A stretch of 64,000 bases of DNA from Gnetum montanum. Taxonomy: Eukaryota > Streptophyta > Gnetopsida > Gnetales > Gnetaceae. How positions within the stretch are numbered: position 1 is the stretch's first letter; every line of letters starts with the position of its first letter. The stretch covers positions 537,853 through 601,852 of the forward strand of contig MNCI01020774.1 in the NCBI GenBank assembly GCA_015680685.1, given 5' to 3'. Below are positions 47,566 to 58,345 of the stretch, one piece after another. Below the pieces are notes generated by a model. It saw only the letters and a program-made list of their open reading frames with translations. It had not been told where the DNA came from and made no database searches. Both the position numbers and the translations under genes were made by a program.

Positions 47566-49931
47566 TTAGAATGAGGTATATCCCCCATAATTAAACCTTG
47601 GATGATGGCGAGAATTAATAAATGAAAATTTTGGATCCATGCATGTTGGAAATATTAGGGCTTGGTCATATCCAAACCACTAGGTGTCTTTCAATGTGGT
47701 GGTAGGAATGTATCCAAATTGGGGTTCACACACTTGATTAAAGTAGGCATAGTGGGCCAGATTATAAGATGTGGTCATGTGATAAGGAGCTAACCCACTA
47801 TGGCACCTGTGACCAGAAGCTGGTATGCAAGAATTGATATGTCTCTCCACATTGGTAGATTCATTGGATCGTGTAGTTGTTGGAGCATTAATTGGTAGCC
47901 TGAATAAGGTAACTGGAGGCATTAAATTTGAAGAGGAAGGTACATCAGACTGTTAGGCTTGTGCTGAGTTGGAGGATGCAGTGGTTTCAGAACTATGTTG
48001 TCTCTTTCTATAGTCATGCTTAAAGAAAGGACACTTTCAACACTGTGGATGACTCCTACTGCTGTTGATAGTAGTAGCACAAGTAACATTCGTGGGTTGG
48101 TGTTATGATGCAAAACCTTCTGGTACAACAAGTGGCAATGTAGAAGGACGTGAAGGATGAGAATATTGAGGGTGATGAGAAGTGTAAGGAACATGAGGTG
48201 ATCCTATGGGAGAGGACATGGGTTGATAGTACTCAGGAGAATGATAGTGATGAGGTGAAGTAGAGGATGTTGACCTAGTTAGAGAAATAGGGTGTTGAAC
48301 ATAATAAGAACTTGATTTTGTATGGTGTGAAGGGTGTAGCCAATTTGATGGTGGTTTCCCCCATGACTGGGGGTTTTGCCACTATGATTGAACATGGTAA
48401 TTTTGTATGAAATCTAGATGTAGCATTCCTTCCCAATGCTCATGTAAATGTGACAATACTGGGCATTAGCTTTTGGGGTGATCATATAGAAAAACATCAC
48501 ATTGATACAAGGATTTGCAGTTGAGCTTCTATCCTTATTTTCTTCAACTCTTCTCTTTGATTGTCGAATGGTATTTTGTCCTGTTTCTAAGTTTGGCATC
48601 CTATGTTTGTTCTAGTTGTTTGGGTGATCTTGCATGGTTCTACCTCTAACAATGTTTGCATATTCTCAACATTTTTCATGTACCCATTCTGTCATCTTAT
48701 TGATCTTTGCCTCAATTTCATCTAGTGATTGTAGTATTGGCAAAGATGGATATGATTCCACCTCCTTGTGATGAGTTGATTTCTCCTCTTCATGATTATG
48801 GACCATTGTTATTTTGAGATTTTGGTCCTGTTGAGATCTTTCAACATTCTCCCATTTGACTCTTTCTCCTTCTTATTTTGCTACCCATTTAATAAGCTCT
48901 TGGAATTGGTGGGTTCGTAGTTCATAGAGTTGACCTGGGGCATACATTCCTAGGGTCTCCCTTGTTTCATTACGAAGCCCATCCATGATGTGATACATTA
49001 GCCTTTCCTTGGAGAACCCATGGCCTAGGCAGTTGTTTAACAACCAGTAATATCTTTCTAAGTCCATGTCCAAGGGTTCATGTTGCCCTTGTTTCCATTC
49101 TTGGAGTTGTCTCCTAAAGGCTGACACTCTTGCACAGGTTTGTTATCTTTCATTAAAGGATTCTACCATTGTTGGCCAACAACAAATTGATTTTGACTTT
49201 AAAGACCTGTACCATACTTTTTCTTGGCCAACAAGTTTCATAGGAAAGAGCTTAAGTTTTTGCCACCAATTATCAATATTTTTTCATGCACATGCATCGT
49301 AGAAGGCTTACAAATGATGTTGCAGATCTAAATCATAGCCTCCTGAAAACTTGGAAAAGTTGTTTAAGTCAAGCCTGGGTAGATGGCTTTCCTTACAATG
49401 TGTATCAGATATTTGAACAACCTCTATTATATGCATTAGGCTCTTAGTGTTCAGCAAGGATTCATCATGAATAAGTAGGTTATGAGTTTGTGAGTTCGAA
49501 TGATGTTGTCTTTGTTCATGTTGGCATTCCTGAGTTTACCTGTGGGTTCGATTTTTATTTCTATGTCGACCCCTTGAGAAATAGTCATCCGTGTCATGAC
49601 CTAACGTTGAAGGAGTAGAGAAAGAGAGAGAACTAGAAGACTCGTCATCACTTCTGTAGGTCTCCCAATCATCCCCTGATGTACTCTTGCTAACAATTGA
49701 GAAGGTCCTAGGCCTTATGAGCCCCCTCATTCTATGGGATGTCCCATCCTCACTAAGGGTGTCTAAGTTGGATGACAAGAGTCCTTAAGTATTGTTGGGG
49801 TATCCGTGAACATATGAAATTCCTACATAAGGTTGAGTACTCCAAACTTCTTCTTCATCATAAAATGCGTTGGTTCTCCAATGAATTACCTCACTAGTTG
49901 TTGTGTTATCGTTGTCTTGAGAGAGAGACAT
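47566..49931 (-). pseudogene. Gag-like capsid ORF of element E2
   Basis: Start chosen at ATG 49931 (MSLSQDNDNTTTSEVIHW), about 133 bases from the LTR when the solo LTR is discounted. The N-terminal part is Ser/Asp-rich (DDESSSSLSFSTPSTLGHD, about 49640-49580). The capsid core follows: GGYDLDLQHHL (about 49340), FRRQLQEWKQGQHEPLDM, ERYYWLLNNCLGHGFSKER and GLRNETRETLGMYAPGQL (49127-48940). The C-terminal part is Pro/His/Thr-rich after at least one frameshift (about 48250-48410) and ends at TAA 47566-47568. Several stops. It supplies the N-terminal 200 codons that are lost in the gap of element A. Confidence 0.75.
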
Positions 49932-50052
49932 TGTTATGGATTGTGTGTGACTTAATTAAAATTAATCTCTTTTCTAAAAGATATATCATTAATACTTTGT
50001 TACAACCATGTTGTATGATATCACTAATCTAGATAGCTAGCACCATCCCTGG

Positions 50053-50906
50053 TGATGAGTGGCGAGGTACCCCTACACTCAACCATAGGAATACGAGCAT
50101 TTTCACGCGTGATCTGGTCGAACTCCGTAGATGGACTAGTTGTGGCACCCAGACAATTATCCTTAGGTCGTAGTTCGCTATCTTCCCACCTGGACTAGTA
50201 TTATATTTGTCATGTATGGTTTAGTCCAGAGTGAGGTGTATGATGTGTTCCTAATCTAACACTACTCCTAAAGGTAGTGGAAATTAATATTAACTAAGCT
50301 AAGCTAGGAGGGAAAGGGTAAAAGAATCTAATCTAGCCTAAGTGCGATGAGCATCCATTCCTTGATCATCTATACACATCTTGGACCTCGTGCATGACTA
50401 CCACTGGGATTACCAAGTGCAGATCCTAGGTACGCCACTGGGTTACCAAGTAGTCACACTTAAATGCTCATAATCAAGTCGCACTGATTCCACGTTCTAA
50501 CTTGAGTTTAAGGGTGAGAGAGACTAATTAGGAAAGCAGTAAATAATAATTAAATAAATAAACAAACAAAGTGAATGCTGCAATGATGAAGTAATCTCGA
50601 TCTTTATTGCCGGTCATGTGCGTGTCCAAGTACGTCACACTCGAATAAAGGATGTCGTACAATTACATTCACCACATTGCAGGCATACACTCAAAAAAAT
50701 AATCTATCTCTGGAGGGATCAAACTGCCAGAGTTTTGCTACAATCTAACCTATTGTTGTCAAACAAGGGAGATCTGCCTCTTATTTATAGACATGATGAC
50801 GAACTGCGATATCACATACGCGATATCACAAGGGAAGACGCAATATCGCATACGCGATATCGTGGGGGATGTGATATCGCGGCGGAGACGATATCGCATC
50901 CCATCA
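50053..50906 (-). repeat. Solo LTR of family I inserted in the PBS of E2
   Basis: 854 bp, plus-strand ends TGATGAGTGGCG and GCATCCCATCA, flanked by CCTGG at 50048-50052 and 50907-50911. U3 (50795-50900) carries CpG-rich GATATCGC/GCGATATC repeats like those of element A. With the LTR and one duplication discounted, the flanks join into a tRNA-Asp-type PBS. Confidence 0.88.
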
Positions 50907-50922
50907 CCTGGCAACGACTCCA
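50907..50922 (-). other. Primer binding site of E2, split by the solo LTR
   Basis: TGGAGTCGTTGCCAGG on the minus strand, continuing with GA at 50047-50046 beyond the solo LTR. As a whole it matches the tRNA-Asp complement at 15 of 18 positions. Confidence 0.75.
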
Positions 50923-50923
50923 A

Positions 50924-51212
50924 TGATGAGTAGTGAGGTACCCCTACGTCTCAACCATACAAATACAAGCATGTATGCATGATCTAGATGAACTCCGTGG
51001 ATGGACTAGTTGTGGCACCTAGACAGTTATACTTTGATTGCAGTTCACTGTCTTCCCAACAAGACTAGTATTTGATTTGTCATGTATGATTTAGTCTAGA
51101 GTGAGGTATATGATGTAATTATAATCTAGGCTACTCCTAGAAACAATGAGAAATAATCTTGATTAAACTAATAAGCAACATAAAGTAAAATCTCGATCTT
51201 TATTGCCGATCA
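50924..51212 (-). repeat. Truncated 5' LTR of element E2
   Basis: Starts TGATGAGTAGTGAGG. It agrees with 41741-42000 up to 'aagcaacataaagtaaaatct', then skips about 300 bases to 'cgatctttattgc' and ends at about 51212, where family-III LTR sequence begins. So it has an internal deletion and loses its outer part. Confidence 0.75.
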
Positions 51213-51969
51213 ATAGTAGTCGCAATAGAAATTGATATCATCAAATTAAAGGGATTTGGACCTTGCCATAGAATGAAGATATTGATCCATACTGTAGATT
51301 CTATTAGGATTGACAATCAAGAGATATCATCATCGTGATACATATTGACATCTCCCTATAATAACATCGATCCATATCAATTTCCTCAATGAAAATCGAT
51401 ATGTATATCTTATAAATTTTTTCCATATTTAAGATGTAACCTCCTCCAATATAAAAGGGGGGGGAGGGGGGGCAACTCACCTTAGAAGGGGGTATTCAAT
51501 ACCCAAGAGTACCCACATCAATTTGAAATCAATTTCTTAATTTCCTTTGAATAATTATCAAGTGGGATTCGTTGAACCTTGCAGCAACTATAGACCATTG
51601 GAGCCATAGGTAGGCTATTAAGCTTGCTACATCATAAAAACAACAAAGTACAATCACAAATTATGTGATGTCTCTCTTGTGATCCTCATAATTTATGTTT
51701 TGTACTTCATGATTTTAATTTAATTTAATCATTTAATTTCCACTCTTGAACTTGAGACAAGAAGCTAGGATGAAAGTTTGTGATTTGGCTTATGAGTGAT
51801 AGTCATAAGCATGGGATTTGATTGGATTTGAATCTAACTATTTGATTTCTTGATGATTTCATTGACTTTTAATAATTCCTCCATAGATACAACTCATAGG
51901 TTAGTCATAGACAAGGTGGCATTCCTACAATAACAGTAATCTCACTGTAGAACTTTGGTTGACTTGTCA
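51213..51969 (+). repeat. 5' LTR of III', lacking the start of U3
   Basis: Begins inside U3, where it aligns with element III from its TAGTAGCTATTGTGAC segment on. TATA-like AATATAAAAG at about 51449-51458 is followed by a G-rich run (51459-51474). It ends TTGTCA three bases before the PBS. Confidence 0.65.
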
Positions 51970-51972
51970 ATT

Positions 51973-51990
51973 TGGTGTCATTGCCAAGGA
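51973..51990 (+). other. Primer binding site of III', tRNA-Asp type
   Basis: TGGTGTCATTGCCAAGGA: 13 of 18 positions agree with the tRNA-Asp complement; all five differences are transitions. Confidence 0.75.
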
Positions 51991-52434
51991 GGTTGGCAAA
52001 GTCAATCTTCATCAAGGGTTTGGTATGTTTCAAGATTTCTTCTCAGATTTATAATTAAATCTTCAAAAAGAGGAAAATATTATTTCTTTTACATTCTTTT
52101 TGTTTTGTAGATTTAGAAATTATTTTCTTTAATTATTTTTCATGCAAAAAGAAAAACAAAAAAATTAAAATCAAGAAAAAGCATAAAAAGTCACAAGAGT
52201 CAGTTCCCTTAGTGTCCAAAACTAAATAAAGTTATATAAAAGTTGCAATCAAAGCTATGATTACAAGAGCCATAAAACAATTTGTAAGTTTTTAGGATTA
52301 ATTGCTCATGAATACGTTAAAGAAGAGTATGCTTATTAAATAAAATATAATAAGCAACATAAAATTCAAACTTGAATTTAACATCTTGAAAATATTACAA
52401 GTTACTATAAACATTAGGGAATTCATTTTTTGAT

Positions 52435-53570
52435 TTAATGAATTTCCTTTGGGACAATCTTATCAAGGACAAACATTAGGGAATTCATTAAATCAAAAAA
52501 TACCAACAATTCCCCAAGGACCATCAGTTTTCCCTCTAGGAAGAAATGTAGAAGTTAAAAATTCACATTTACTACCCATTTTTAGGAAAACTACTAATGA
52601 AGATCCTATAACTGATGTGAGAGAACTTGAAACTATGATAACTATGTTAGCACCTCAAGGGGATGCTAGAACAAAAATGATAGCCTTTAAATCTACTTTA
52701 GAAGACAAAGTTGATTTTTGGCTTCAAATCTTGCAAACTCTAATAAGCTCGTGGGATGAATTTAAGGTAGCTCATGGGATGAATTTAAGGCAGTCTTTAT
52801 TTAACACATCCTCTCCAACAATAGGCTATATACCCTTAGGAAAAAACTCAAGAGCTTCACACAAAATGAAGATGAGGATTACATAAGTGCCTTTGATAGA
52901 TTTAAGGGTCTGTGACTTAAAAATCCCATTCATGGATTTTCAACCCACCAATTAATTCAAATCTTTATAGAAGGGCTATTACTATATTTTAGACAAAATG
53001 TATATTTTTCCTATGGGGGAAATATTTTAAATGTGACACCAAAAGAGGATTGAAAAACTATTGACTATTTATTAGATCAAAGCAAATGTTGGTCAAAACC
53101 AAATAACATAAAAAGTGTAATCCATCAAACTAAGCAATTAAATAGAAAAGTTGATGAATTAACTAGATTAATTTCAAAAACTTATTTTTCTCAAGAGGAA
53201 GTTTGCAATCTATGTGGAAAAAAACAACATGAGATTACAAGCTATCCAGCTCTAGTCTACTATAATGAAGAAATTCATGAGTCTGTAAGAGCCTTTCAAC
53301 AAATAAGAAATTAATCTTCTTCACCTTGTCAACCAAGACCATTTTATCAACCATTAGCACCAATCTTCCAAAATAATTATAAACCATTTGGAAATCTTGT
53401 TAATGAACAATTACACTATTTAACCCAAATTTTAATAGTGTTCATAGAGGAGAATAGGTAATTTTTGAATGAAATAAAAAGAAGGTTCCAAGACTTAACA
53501 AAAAGTGAATTACCTTCTCAGCCTAAATCAAACCCCACTAATCAAAAGAAAGACAATGAGTAATTGCATT
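52435..53570 (+). pseudogene. Gag of III', decayed
   Basis: 52449-52886 is open: GQSYQGQTLGNSLNQKIP, HLLPIFRKTTNEDPITDVRE, KSTLEDKVDFWLQIL and SSWDEFKVAHG, matching element III. Later parts are in other frames. A zinc knuckle at 53204-53245 reads C-NL-C-GKKQ-H-EITS-Y, i.e. CX2CX4HX4C with the last Cys changed to Tyr (a G-to-A change in TGT/TGC). There is a near-tandem duplication of an 'aaggtagctcatgggatgaattta' type unit around 52753-52791. Confidence 0.75.
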
Positions 53571-53999
53571 TTGTTACCACTAGAAGTGGAAAAAATATTG
53601 ACCCTAGGCCTGTCAAGAAAGTTAGCTTCCAAGATAAAATTGAAAAGGTACATGAGGACTATCAATCACATAAAACACATGTGGTGAATGAGAAAGGAAG
53701 TAAAGAACTAATGAAGGAAGGAAAACAACCTTCAACATCTTCCTCATCCTTAAATAGGAAAATAATTTCATTACCATTTCCTAAAAGGTTGCAAGAAGAA
53801 TTCACCACTAAGGAACATATTGAGAAGATATTTAAAGAATTATATTTACACATTCCACTTAGTAAGTTGTAAGGGATACACCTCTTTATGCCAAATATTT
53901 GAGGGAATTATGTATAAAAAAGGAGGAAGGAAAAATCCCTAAACAAGTATATTTGGTTGATAATTTGTCCTGACTTATAAAAATTCATGAAATTTCAAA
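53571..53999 (+). other. Gag-protease linker of III'
   Basis: Open from 53564 to 53872 with Lys/Ser-rich residues (RSGKNIDPRPVKKVSFQDK, then KEGKQPSTSSSS). Matches 30400-30560 of element III. No catalytic motif; presumably the flexible polyprotein region before the protease. Confidence 0.6.
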
Positions 54000-54400
54000 A
54001 TACCAAGATCCAAGAGTTCCTACTATTTCTATAAAGTTTAATCAAAAGAGTATCAATAATTCCTTTTTTGATCTAGATGCTAACATTAATATTATGTCAT
54101 GTACAATGGCTGAGGTAATAGACTTAGAAAATATCATAAAAGTAAACACGTCAATAGCCTTAGCAAATGGCTCAACTGTTAAACTTATAGAGTAGTAGAA
54201 GATTTAATAATGGAAGTTAAAAAAGGAAAGTACTACATAGATTTTGTTGTATTACAAGTAAAAGATTCAAATTGTTTTCCAATCATTTTAGGAAGACCTT
54301 GGTTAGTAGCAATTGATGCAATAATCAATTGTAGATTAGGGTAACTTCAACTAACCTTTGTCAATCTCATCTTTACACTTAACATATTTGATAAAGCAAA
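54000..54400 (+). pseudogene. Aspartic protease of III', decayed
   Basis: SFFDLDANINIMSCTMAEV at about 54065-54120 corresponds to DLGASIN, with Gly to Asp and Ser to Asn. Then ALANGSTVKLIE, a frame break near 54190, then YYIDFVVLQVKDSNCFPIIL and GRPWLVAIDAIINCRLG (to 54340). The active-site change disables it. Confidence 0.75.
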
Positions 54401-54619
54401 GGAAGATAGAATAAACCAAGATATTAAAAAGCTAGGATGCTCTTTACAATGCCAACATCTACCATGGCTAAGGATAAGGAAACATTAGCACTCAATAATT
54501 TTGAGGAGGAATCCTTAGATTCTTCTGTAATAGAACAATAGAACTTCTTGGATTAGATTTTGAATTTGGGATTTGAAAGCATTAGAAACACTATTTAACC
54601 ACCAATTAAGGATTCTTTG

Positions 54620-56170
54620 GAACTCTTTGAACTACCTAACACCCTTAAGTATATTTTCCTTGATGAAAATAAACCTTTAATAATAAATTCCCGACTATCT
54701 AGTGATCAAGAAACTAAATTAATCAAGGTTTTAAAAAGAAATTCTAAGGCATTTGTGTAGAATTATGAGGATCTCCATCAAGAAATTTTACCCAACATAT
54801 GCCAACATCATATCTATTTAGAAGACAATGTTAAACTAATTAGAATTCCTCCTAGATGAATTAACCTAGCCTTGAAACAAATAATTAAAGATAAAGTTTC
54901 TAAACTTTGGAAGGAAAGAATTATTTATCCAATAGTTAATAGTGAATAGGTAAGTTCTATCATGGTAATACCCAAAAAGGGAGGAAAATGGCAAGTTTGT
55001 GTGGATTATATAAAACTTAATCAAAGCACTAAAAAGGATCATTGCCCTTCAACTTATAAAAACAAAATTTTGGAAACATTAGAAGGGCATGAATACTATT
55101 GTTTTTTGGATGGGTTAGTTGTTACAATCAAGTAGCTATTGCACCGGAAGATCAACATACAACAACTTTTACATGTACATATGATACCTTCACTTATAAA
55201 CAAATACCTTTTGATCTTTATAATGCACCCACTACCTTCCAAAGAGCAATGTTATAAATATCTTTCCATATGTTAGAAGAATATGTAGAGATATTTATGA
55301 ATGATTTCTTACTATATGAAGATACTTATGAAAAAACATTAGATCACTTAAAATATGTCTTGGATAGATGTATAGAGAAAATTTAAAATTAATATGGAAA
55401 AAGAGTCATTTGATGGTAATAAGAAATGTAGTTTTAGGATAAGTAATCTCTAAAGAAGAAATTAAAATGTATGATGAAAAATTAAAGGTAATTTCTATAC
55501 CTCCAAATCTAACAAATTTAAAACACTTTCATCCTTCTTAGGTCATGCTAGATATTATAGATGATTCATCAAGGAATTTTCAAAAGTGGCTAAAGTCCCT
55601 TATATGCTCTTAGAAAAAGATTTCCATTTCATATGGACTGATGATTATCAAAAAGCATTCTATGTACTTAAAGAAAGAATAACTACTACCCCAGTGCTTA
55701 ATGCACCTAATTGGGACTTTTCCTTTGACTTAATGTGTGATGATAGTGATATAGTAGTCGGAGCAATTTTGAGCCAAGACATAGAAAATATACCAAGAGT
55801 AATTTTCTATGTTTCTAAAAGTTTAGATCAAGCTCAAGTCAACTATATAACTACAAAGAAATAAATTTTGATCATTGTGTATGCTTTGGATAAATTTAGG
55901 CATTATTTAATAAGATATAAAAATAGGGTATACATTGATCATTCAACCATAAAATTCTTAGCTAACAAAAAAAATAAAGAATGGTAGGATTATGAGGTGG
56001 TGTCCTCTACTCTAGGAATTTGATCTTAATATTCTAGACAAAAGGGGTAGAGAAAATGCTATGGTAGACAACCTTTCTCGACTAGAAATCATAGAGTAAA
56101 ATAGGACAAGAAGATTGTTTAATGATAAATTTCCTGATGAATAACTCTTCTTAGTGAAAAAGGATCCTTG
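54620..56170 (+). pseudogene. Reverse transcriptase-RNase H of III', decayed
   Basis: RT: IIYPIVNSE, MVIPKKGGKWQVCVDYIKLN (about 54960-55020), LEGHEYYCFLDG (about 55080-55115), then EIFMNDFLLYED at about 55290-55325, the catalytic F-M-D-D box changed to F-M-N-D. RNase H is open at 55586-55861: FIWTDDYQKAFYVLKERITT, APNWDFSFDLMCDDSD and IFYVSKSLDQAQVNYITTKK, then a stop, then YALDKFRHYLI. The frame shifts several times in the RT thumb. The wording is Athila/Tat type. Confidence 0.82.
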
Positions 56171-58345
56171 GTTCATAGACATAGAAAACTATTTGGCCAC
56201 AATGAAAACACCAGCTAATGGAGTAAGGAAGAAAAGAAGTCCTTTCTAAGAAGTATTTCATAATATATTTGGAATGAACCATATCTCTATTAAATATGTA
56301 AAGATAATGTGGTAAGAAGAGTGATGAGTCATGATTTTTCTAGCCTTGACATTGGACCCTTGACATTGAAGCCTTGTTATTGGAGCCTTGACATTGAAAC
56401 CTTGTTATTGGAGCCTTGACATTAGAGCCCCGATGTCGAATACATGACATCAGGGTCTTGACACGACATCAAGTATCTAACATCAGAGTATATACACTGG
56501 CCTATAAACATAGCACCTAGGCTTATGATCTAAGTTAGTTTTACATTAGTTTTTTCATAGTTTTGTCAATAGAGTAGCTAAATTCTTGCCTTTTTATTTC
56601 ATAATCTTAAAGATTAGTCAATGACTACCCACAAAGTGGATTTGAGTTAGTTGTACGAAGTCTTATTCGACTAGAAATGTACTTAGACATATTCCATGAA
56701 TGGCAATAAGATCGATATTGATCCTTCTTCATTTCAACACTTTGACTTAGATTAGATTTACTTTCCATGCAATTTACTTTTCATGTACTTAGTTAATATT
56801 TCCATTTTCATGCATGTTAATTAATTAAGAACATAAGTACGTTCACTTCGAGCATGCATATGACTCTTGGTAATCCCAACAATGCTTAACATTTGGAACC
56901 CAATAGTGTTATATGTGTTTAGGATGTGAACAGGAAGTGGGATTAGATACTTATGTTAGGGTAGTTGATTATTAATTAGCAATTAGATTAGCTAATTTAT
57001 TACAAATTGAGTTTCAACCTATTGTTAATTGTAGAATAATAAAATATAAAATAATAAAAATCATATGCCTCACTCTGGACTAAACCATACATGACAAAGC
57101 TAGCACTCGTCCAAGTGGGAAGACAGTGAACTACAATCAAGGCATAGTGATCTAGATGCCACAACTTGTTCCATTCATGGAATTCAATTGAATCATGTGT
57201 GAATGCTTGTGATTTGTATGGTTGGGCATAGGGGTACCTCGCTGCTCATCAAAGAGGTATGGTGGAAGAACAACAACAAGAAATCCTATGCATATGTCAT
57301 GATGACCTTGGAGGTGGACATTTTGGTAGTCATAGAATGGCTATAAAAATATTAAAAAGCGGGTTTTATTGGTCCACTATTTTTAAAGATGCTCACATAT
57401 ATGTCCAAGGATGTAACAAGTGTCCATGTTTAGGGGCAATGACAAAAGAACAAGAGATGACACTTGATTCTATTTTAATAATAGAAACTTTTTATGTATA
57501 TGACATAAATTTTTTAGGACCATTCCCACCTTCCAATGGATGTTAGTATATCTTAGTATGTATCAATTATGTCACTAAATGGGTAGAGGCTAAAGCTACT
57601 CCAACAAATGATGTTAAGGTAGTTTTATCTCTTCCAAGGAAACACATTTTAGCATGATTTAGAACTCCATGAGCAATCATTAGTGATAAAGGGATCCATT
57701 TTGTGAATAAAATAATGGAGAAATTCCTTAAGTCTTATGGGATCCAACATAAGATAGTCACTGCCTATCATCCCCAAATAAATGGTCAAGTTAAAAATGC
57801 TAATAGAATCATTCTAAAATCTTAACTAAAACTATCTGTGCTAAAAGGAAATTGGTCTAGAAAACTACAAGATGCACTTTGGGTTTATAGGATTACTTAC
57901 AAATCAAACTTAGGATATTGACCCTATCAATTGGTCTATGATAAACAATGTTTATTGCTTGTTGAGGTAAAATATTAATCCCTATGATTAGTACATAAAC
58001 TAAGTTTTGATGAGGAAACCAAACAAGCATTTAGAATAACCCAATTACATGAACTTGATGAAGTATATATGCATGAACTTGATAAACAAAGAATAATTTA
58101 GAAACAAATGAATGGTATGCATGATAAAAACATACTAAAGAAATACTTCTTAAAGGGAGATAAATTCTTATTTTATAACATGAGATTACATAGATTTCCA
58201 AGAAAACTAACAACTAAGTAGAAAGGCCCATACCTAGTCTTACAACCCCGTAACAATGGAAGCATCCTAATTGCACCTATAGAAGAAATTTCTAACACAC
58301 TCCTAGTAAATGGCCAAAGACTTGAGCATTACCATCAACATTAAA
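56171..58345 (+). pseudogene. Integrase of III', split by a solo LTR
   Basis: The N-terminal zinc region is interrupted at 56322-57251. Either side joins in frame once the LTR and one AAGAG copy are left out. After the LTR: EILCICHDDLGGGHFGSHR, ILKSGFYWSTIFKDAHIYV and CNKCPCLGAM (H2C2 complete, 57283-57440). Core: DINFLGPFPPSNG (first Asp at about 57500), ISDKGIHFVN (second Asp, about 57680), YHPQINGQVKNANR (Glu changed to Lys, about 57765-57806). C-terminal: GDKFLFYNMRLHRFPRKL and KGPYLVLQ to about 58240. No chromodomain. Several stops. Confidence 0.82.
56322..57251 (+). repeat. Solo LTR of family I inside integrase of III'
   Basis: 930 bp, ends TGATGAGTCATG and GCTGCTCATCA, flanked by AAGAG at 56317-56321 and 57252-57256. 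Plus orientation. U3 has about 15-base tandem units (AGCCTTGACATTGAA and GCCTTGTTATTGG forms) at 56341-56428 and CCTATAAACATA as TATA box (about 56500). The 3' part holds the family landmarks ('cactctggactaaacc', 'ggggtacctcgctgc'). Confidence 0.88.

Larger units (their letters stand above)
41741..51212 (-). mobile_element. Element E2: second pol-less family-I element
   Basis: Minus strand, same order as A: truncated 5' LTR (50924-51212), split PBS, leader, gag (47566-49931), spacer, internal promoter, ORF2 (42778-45570), 3' terminal motif, 3' LTR (41741-42590). No pol domain is visible. The solo LTR at 50053-50906 inserted later. The right end is truncated at the junction with III', so no target duplication can be checked. 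Confidence 0.82.

Noticed and set aside
51459-51474. G-run as polypurine tract or functional quadruplex
   Set aside because: It lies in the 5' LTR downstream of the TATA box, not before a 3' LTR. A single G-rich run may be simple expansion or sequencing error.
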